Origin: JAFGXT01 sp963677165
GTDB lineage: Bacteria; Verrucomicrobiota; Lentisphaeria; Victivallales; SZUA-371
Direction of reading: 5' to 3'
NCBI GenBank assembly: GCA_963677165.2
Contig: CAXXSX010000002.1
Span: 3,472,001-3,536,000 of the forward strand
DNA: 64,000 nucleotides
Both the position numbers and the translations under genes were made by a program. Positions within the stretch are counted from its first letter, which is position 1; each line of letters opens with the position of its first letter. The notes beneath the pieces were generated by a model. That model was not told the origin of the DNA. It did not search any database and was given only the letters and a program-made list of their open reading frames with translations. Positions 60,190 through 64,000 of the stretch are shown piece by piece.

Positions 60190-62265
60190 ATGAACCAGAG
60201 TATAAAAGCAATGTTTAGGGGAATTACCGGATTATGTGTGGTGTCAATGGCCTTAGTCGGAGGAGCGACGGCGGCGTTTGCCGCGGGGACCCTGAGTCCG
60301 ATGGGCAGTGGCGTTAAACCGGTAACAATCAATTCGCACGATGTAAAAGTCACACTTAATAATGGCTTTGCACAGACCGAAGTCGTGCAGCAGTTTTCTA
60401 ATCCAAATGCAAAAGTGGTGGAGGCGGTTTATTCGTTTCCTCTGCCGAAATCAGCCAGCTTGTCAGAAGTACAGGTACTGGTTGGCGAGACCGTGATCAA
60501 CGGCGAAGTTGTAGAGAAAAGCCGTGCGAAGAAAATTTATAACGATGAGAAATCCAAAGGTAATAATGCCGGACTGGCGGAGAAAAACGGCTATCAGGAT
60601 TTTCAGTTCCGTGTGGCCAACATCAAACCGGGAAATGACATTACGGTCAAGTTTGTCTATTATCAGCCGTTGGCGATTGACGGCGGGGTTGGGCGTTATG
60701 TTTATCCGCTGGAAGAAGGTAATACCGATGAAGCCGCGGTGTCTTTCTGGGAACGCAATGATACTGTGGCTGGCAAGACTACCGTGAATGTCGATCTCAA
60801 ATCTGCCTGGCCGGTGGCGAATGTCCGTGTGCCTGGAGTAAATCCGCTCAAAGCCGATAATAAATTGGCTCAGGGATTATACAAAGCAGAATACGAGCTG
60901 ACCAGCGGTCTGAAAAAAGATTTTGTATTCTATTATTCTCTTCAGAATAATCTGCCCGGACGCCTTGAAGTAATTCCGTTCCGCCGTTCCGGCAAGGGGG
61001 ATGGCACGTTCATGATGGTTGTAACTCCGGGGCTGGATTTGAAACCGCTGAATGCCGGAGCCGACTATGTTTTTGTACTGGATATTTCCGGCAGTATGAC
61101 CGGAGAAAAAATCCGCACGTTATGCGATGGCGTGAGCCGCGTGCTGGGAAAAATGAGTCCGCAGGATCGATTTCGGGTCGTTACATTCGAAAGCAGGGCG
61201 CGTGAGCTGACTTCCGGCTGGATTTCTGCAACTCCGGTAAATGTAAATCACTGGGTTCATGAAGTGAAGAAAATACGGGCCGGCGGCAGTACTAATCTTT
61301 ATGGCGGTCTTTCCAAGGCTCTCAGTAAGCTTGATGCCGACCGTGTGTCAAGTATTGTTCTTGTGACCGATGCCGTAACGAATACCGGCACGATCTCACC
61401 GAAGAAATTCTACTCACTGATGAAAAAATATGATGTTCGGGTATTCGGTTTCCTGATGGGCAATAGTGGCAATTGGCCCCTGATGCGTACGGTTTGCGAT
61501 GCCAGCGGCGGATTTTATGCCGGGGTTTCCAACAGCGATGATATTATCGGACAGATTCTTCTTGCCAAGCAGAAAATAACTCATGAATGCCTGCGTGACG
61601 CCAGAATTGAGATCTCCGGCGTAAAAACTTACGATCTTACCGGGGACAATATTGGTAAAATCTATTGTGGCGAACAGATTGTGGTATTCGGACGTTATCA
61701 GAAAGGCGGTCGCGCCACGGTTAAACTTAAAGCCCGCAGGACCGGCGAAGAAAAAGTTTACTCTACTCAGTTCAACTTTCCTGACGTTGATACCGACAAT
61801 CCTGAACTGGAACGTCTCTGGGCTCTCAGCCGTATAGAAATGTTCGAAGACCTGGCGAATTCCGGATTGATGCCGTCGAGCGAAAGTAAGTCACAGGTCA
61901 GGGATCTTGGCGTAAATTATCAGCTGGTGACCGATGAAACGTCTATGCTGGTTCTATCCGATGCGAAATTTGTCGAACATAAGATTCAGCGCCGTAATAA
62001 GTCTCGCCTGGCGGCCGAACATGCTGCTCAGAGTGCCAGAGCTCAGGCTCCGGTTAAGAACTACCGGGTTGATGTGGCTCCGAGAAGCAACGGTAATAAT
62101 AAAAGTCAGAATGACAATAAACGTAAAAATAACAACCGTATGTTTAAATTCAGTGCTCCCCGAGTCGGTGGAGGAGCGGTTGATCCGCTGAGCGGAATAC
62201 TGATGATATTGTCGGGCGTTCTTGCCGGATTGGCGGCGCTTGGAAAAGGACGTAAGGAAAAATAA
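60190..62265 (+). CDS. VIT and von Willebrand A domain surface protein with a Gly-rich C-terminal anchor
   Basis: A protein of 691 residues. ATG 60190 follows GGAGAG; the earlier in-frame ATG at 60112 lies upstream of the sigma-54 promoter and is rejected. A signal peptide (to about residue 37, ending AFAA) leads into a VIT domain (about 40-170; NGFAQTEVVQQFSNP, then AVYSFPLPKSASLSEV and ARKIYN-like segments). A vWA domain follows with a MIDAS DISGSMTGEK near residue 297 and GGSTNLYGGL. The tail is low-complexity and ends in GGGAVDP, a hydrophobic helix (667-687) and a basic end (GKGRKEK). That tripartite tail looks like a GlyGly-CTERM sorting signal. Such VIT/vWA proteins are known sortase targets in other phyla. 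Here the next gene encodes a rhombosortase-like protease. Confidence 0.8.
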   Translation: MNQSIKAMFRGITGLCVVSMALVGGATAAFAAGTLSPMGSGVKPVTINSHDVKVTLNNGFAQTEVVQQFSNPNAKVVEAVYSFPLPKSASLSEVQVLVGETVINGEVVEKSRAKKIYNDEKSKGNNAGLAEKNGYQDFQFRVANIKPGNDITVKFVYYQPLAIDGGVGRYVYPLEEGNTDEAAVSFWERNDTVAGKTTVNVDLKSAWPVANVRVPGVNPLKADNKLAQGLYKAEYELTSGLKKDFVFYYSLQNNLPGRLEVIPFRRSGKGDGTFMMVVTPGLDLKPLNAGADYVFVLDISGSMTGEKIRTLCDGVSRVLGKMSPQDRFRVVTFESRARELTSGWISATPVNVNHWVHEVKKIRAGGSTNLYGGLSKALSKLDADRVSSIVLVTDAVTNTGTISPKKFYSLMKKYDVRVFGFLMGNSGNWPLMRTVCDASGGFYAGVSNSDDIIGQILLAKQKITHECLRDARIEISGVKTYDLTGDNIGKIYCGEQIVVFGRYQKGGRATVKLKARRTGEEKVYSTQFNFPDVDTDNPELERLWALSRIEMFEDLANSGLMPSSESKSQVRDLGVNYQLVTDETSMLVLSDAKFVEHKIQRRNKSRLAAEHAAQSARAQAPVKNYRVDVAPRSNGNNKSQNDNKRKNNNRMFKFSAPRVGGGAVDPLSGILMILSGVLAGLAALGKGRKEK

Positions 62266-62280
62266 GAAAAACGAAGAAGG

Positions 62281-62313
62281 TCCCGTGGAATACCTGAATG
62301 GTGTTCCACGGGA
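62281..62313 (+). promoter_or_regulatory. Strong stem-loop between the vWA and rhombosortase genes
   Basis: TCCCGTGGAATACC (62281-62294) pairs with GGTGTTCCACGGGA (62300-62313), 14 bp with one G-T wobble and a five-base loop. No T-run follows, so it is more likely an RNA processing or stability element, or a leaky terminator, that adjusts the two expression levels. Confidence 0.6.
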
Positions 62314-62326
62314 AAATGGCTTTATT

Positions 62327-62944
62327 ATGAAAAAGCTGATATGGTTGATTCCGGTAAGATTGATACTGACTGTAGTGGGGCTGTATTTTATTCCCGGGGC
62401 TGGACGTGCATTGGAATTAAATCGTGAACTGGTTTTGCACGGAGAGGTCTGGCGGCTGGTGACTGGGCATTTTGTACACTGTTCGCTGAATCATCTCTTC
62501 TGGGATGCGGCGGCATTTACGGTACTGGCAATCGTTGGCGTGCATAAAGATTTTAAGAGATTTGTGTTTGTTACGGTGCTGGCGGTACCGGTTATTTCTT
62601 TGGCGGTTCTAATATTATGCCCGGAGATTGAGATATATCGTGGTTTGTCGGGGCTGGATACTGCCTTGTATGCATATCTGGTTCTCTATAATTTATACGA
62701 AGCCATGACCGATCGCAACCGGATGTCAACGGTATTATATTTACTGTTGCTGGCCGGTTTGCTTGGAAAAAATATTTGGGAAGTCTGTACTGGAAACGTG
62801 CTGTTCTGTAATCCTGATGGATATGTGCCGGTGCCGATTGCGCATCTGGCTGGAATGCTGACTGGCTTTATGGTGTTTTGCTCTTTGCTGCTTCAGAAAT
62901 TTCGCAAGCCTGCGGAAGAGATTTCAGGAATACTGGCCGGATAA
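62327..62944 (+). CDS. Rhombosortase-like intramembrane serine protease
   Basis: A protein of 205 residues from ATG 62327; the longer reading overlaps the upstream gene and the stem-loop. Six membrane segments. The order of motifs is that of rhomboid/rhombosortase proteins: GEVWRLVTGHFVHCSLNHLFWD near residues 40-60, YRGLSGLDTAL near 106 with the presumed catalytic Ser in GLSG, and PIAHLAGMLTGF near 172 with the catalytic His. Rhombosortases cut proteins ending in a GlyGly-CTERM tail. The gene is placed directly after a protein with such a tail, which is strong context. The usual His after GLSG is not present, so the subtype is unusual. Confidence 0.7.
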   Translation: MKKLIWLIPVRLILTVVGLYFIPGAGRALELNRELVLHGEVWRLVTGHFVHCSLNHLFWDAAAFTVLAIVGVHKDFKRFVFVTVLAVPVISLAVLILCPEIEIYRGLSGLDTALYAYLVLYNLYEAMTDRNRMSTVLYLLLLAGLLGKNIWEVCTGNVLFCNPDGYVPVPIAHLAGMLTGFMVFCSLLLQKFRKPAEEISGILAG

Positions 62945-63083
62945 TATTTTGCACACTAAATGTTTGGAAAATTAGGACGTTAAGAATAAAAAACGGCCTT
63001 GAAAAATTATTGTAACAGGGCTAGTTTATAATTACATAGAACAATGAATAAATAGATAACCATATAATTCTACAGGGGAATAC

Positions 63084-63878
63084 GTGTCGAATAAAAGATT
63101 CAGTGCCAGATTATTATTGATTTCCGTTGCAGTCGTTGCTGGAACGCTGTTGCTGACGTCGTGCGGGAAAAAGGCTCGTAAGAATAATGTGGAACTGTTG
63201 ACTTTAGCCTATAACGATGCGAAAGTCGGAAACTGGGATAAAGCGCTTATCCAGTCCAAAAGTGCGGTGGATCAGGATTCCAAAGATGTTACCGCGTTGA
63301 TTATGTATGCTCTGTGTCTTGAAAATACAGGAAAGCCGGATGATGCGCAGCAGTTACTCAGGCAGGCCGTACAGATTGATCCGGGGAATTTCCGGGCTCA
63401 GTATAATCTTGGCAGAATTCTTTTTCAGCACGGTAGGTATCAGGACTGCGTTAATTACCTTCGTGCAGCGGAAAAGCTAAAGCCCAATGATGTGAATACG
63501 ATGGTTTTACTGGCTCAAGTTGATGGTAAACTTGAACTTGAATCCGCAATCAATTATTATGCCAAACTCACCAAAGTTCCGCGTTTTGCCGATAGTCCGG
63601 CTCCATGGAATCAAATGGGAATCATTTGTGCGGAAAAAAAGAAAATGCTTGATGCGCTGAAATGCTTTATTAAGGCATATAAGATCAGTTCGAAAAACCC
63701 CAAAGTTATCCTGAATTTTGCGGTATTTCTCGACTATTATCTGAATTCCCCGGACAGTCGTAAGAAGGCAATTGCCCTCTATCGCAAATATCTTTCCCTG
63801 ATTAAAAACAATCCCGAACTCCAGGCCAGAAGCGCAGAGATCAGTCGCAGGATTAAAACTCTGACAACTACTCCCTGA
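63084..63878 (+). CDS. TPR-repeat lipoprotein
   Basis: A protein of 264 residues from GTG 63084 with GGGGA upstream. The N-terminal signal ends in a lipobox LLTSC (Cys27). The rest consists of TPR helical pairs: YNDAKVGNWDKALIQSKSAV, then ALCLENTGKPDDAQQLLRQA, YNLGRILFQHGRYQDCVNYL and WNQMGIICAEKKKMLDALKC. TPR lipoproteins act as scaffolds in envelope assembly. It precedes the primase gene by 20 bases, but co-transcription with it is not implied. Confidence 0.8.
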   Translation: MSNKRFSARLLLISVAVVAGTLLLTSCGKKARKNNVELLTLAYNDAKVGNWDKALIQSKSAVDQDSKDVTALIMYALCLENTGKPDDAQQLLRQAVQIDPGNFRAQYNLGRILFQHGRYQDCVNYLRAAEKLKPNDVNTMVLLAQVDGKLELESAINYYAKLTKVPRFADSPAPWNQMGIICAEKKKMLDALKCFIKAYKISSKNPKVILNFAVFLDYYLNSPDSRKKAIALYRKYLSLIKNNPELQARSAEISRRIKTLTTTP

Positions 63879-63897
63879 CCGGAAGGGGGGATTATAA

Positions 63898-64000
63898 ATG
63901 AATCGCGCTATTCCCGATGAGATTATTGAAGAGATAAGAGTTCGAACCGATATTGTCGAGCTGATCGGTAGTTACATCCCTCTAAAGCGTTCAGGTACTA
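63898..64000 (+). CDS. dnaG: DNA primase, N-terminal fragment
   Basis: The gene starts at ATG 63898 after GGAAGGGGGG and runs off the window. The first 34 residues read MNRAIPDEIIEEIRVRTD, then IVELIGSYIPLKRSG, which is the conserved start of bacterial primase (IP-x-x-x-I-x-x-I-R-x-x-x-DIV). The zinc-binding CHC2 domain is expected just beyond the end. Confidence 0.9.
   Translation, partial: MNRAIPDEIIEEIRVRTDIVELIGSYIPLKRSGT

Noticed and set aside
1..64000. CRISPR array, tRNA or rRNA genes
   Set aside because: No regularly spaced direct repeats, no cloverleaf with a TTCGA arm and no rRNA-like stretch were found by eye in the intergenic regions.

Overview
The window looks like chromosome of an anaerobic, polysaccharide-degrading bacterium of the Lentisphaerota (Victivallales-like). 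This is an inference. It rests on pseudopilins with the N-terminal FTLIELLVVIAIIAIL signature and H-X9-DG tails, paired sulfatases, large secreted glycosidase-like proteins, an [FeFe]-hydrogenase operon and an otherwise Gram-negative gene set. No rRNA, tRNA, CRISPR array, prophage or intact insertion sequence was seen.

Layout. 1-5.2 kb: the tail of an ABC-F ATPase, then a repeat-rich accessory stretch holding three poorly known genes: a small unknown protein, an AT-rich DUF4365-like nuclease candidate and a PH-domain membrane protein. 5.2-12.3 kb (minus strand): a sugar-catabolism operon with a sialidase-like protein, two sulfatases, a DHDPS/N-acetylneuraminate-lyase-family aldolase and, after a palindromic element, an L-ribulokinase-like kinase. 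12.5-17.6 kb (minus): LacI regulator, H-X9-DG pseudopilin, and a secreted clan GH-A-like glycosidase with an FGE-like N-terminal domain. 17.8-23.3 kb (minus): hydCBA, a trimeric NADH-linked [FeFe] hydrogenase whose HydB is fused to a GltD/NfnB-like FAD module. 23.5-31.1 kb (plus): GntR-HTH/LacI-type regulator, secreted protein, pseudopilin, and a secreted paralogue. 31.2-34 kb: C_GCAxxG_C_C protein, IclR regulator, small unknowns and repeats. 34.2-43.6 kb: housekeeping genes (argG, MscS channel, family-4 uracil-DNA glycosylase, Dus, ARMT1/DUF89 protein, DsbD and a thioredoxin-fold partner). 43.8-49.2 kb (minus): GT2 glycosyltransferase, pseudopilin, and an aromatic-repeat lipoprotein. 49.4-51.1 kb: accessory patch with an unknown gene and a HigBA toxin-antitoxin pair. 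51.3-56 kb: uvrA and an AEC-family transporter whose 3' end is duplicated around an inserted AT-rich gene. 56.2-62.9 kb: a giant protein with three FGE-like domains, then a VIT/vWA surface protein and a rhombosortase-like protease behind a textbook sigma-54 promoter. 63-64 kb: TPR lipoprotein and the start of dnaG.

How the parts fit. Two loci repeat the same logic: a sugar-type regulator, an H-X9-DG pseudopilin and one or two large secreted carbohydrate-active-looking proteins. The sulfatases and sialidase-like protein suggest sulfated or amino-sugar glycans as substrates, and the hydrogenase would dispose of fermentation electrons. The intergenic DNA carries at least four families of short repeats. 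Three are palindromic or have inverted ends (about 90-210 bp), cluster around the AT-rich orphan genes, and in several places abut stop codons.

The best candidates for something undescribed are the regulator/pseudopilin/secreted-protein cassettes, the sigma-54-controlled VIT-vWA plus rhombosortase pair, and the AEC gene-end duplication carrying a cargo gene. All functional calls come from reading the sequence and recalling families; no search was run.
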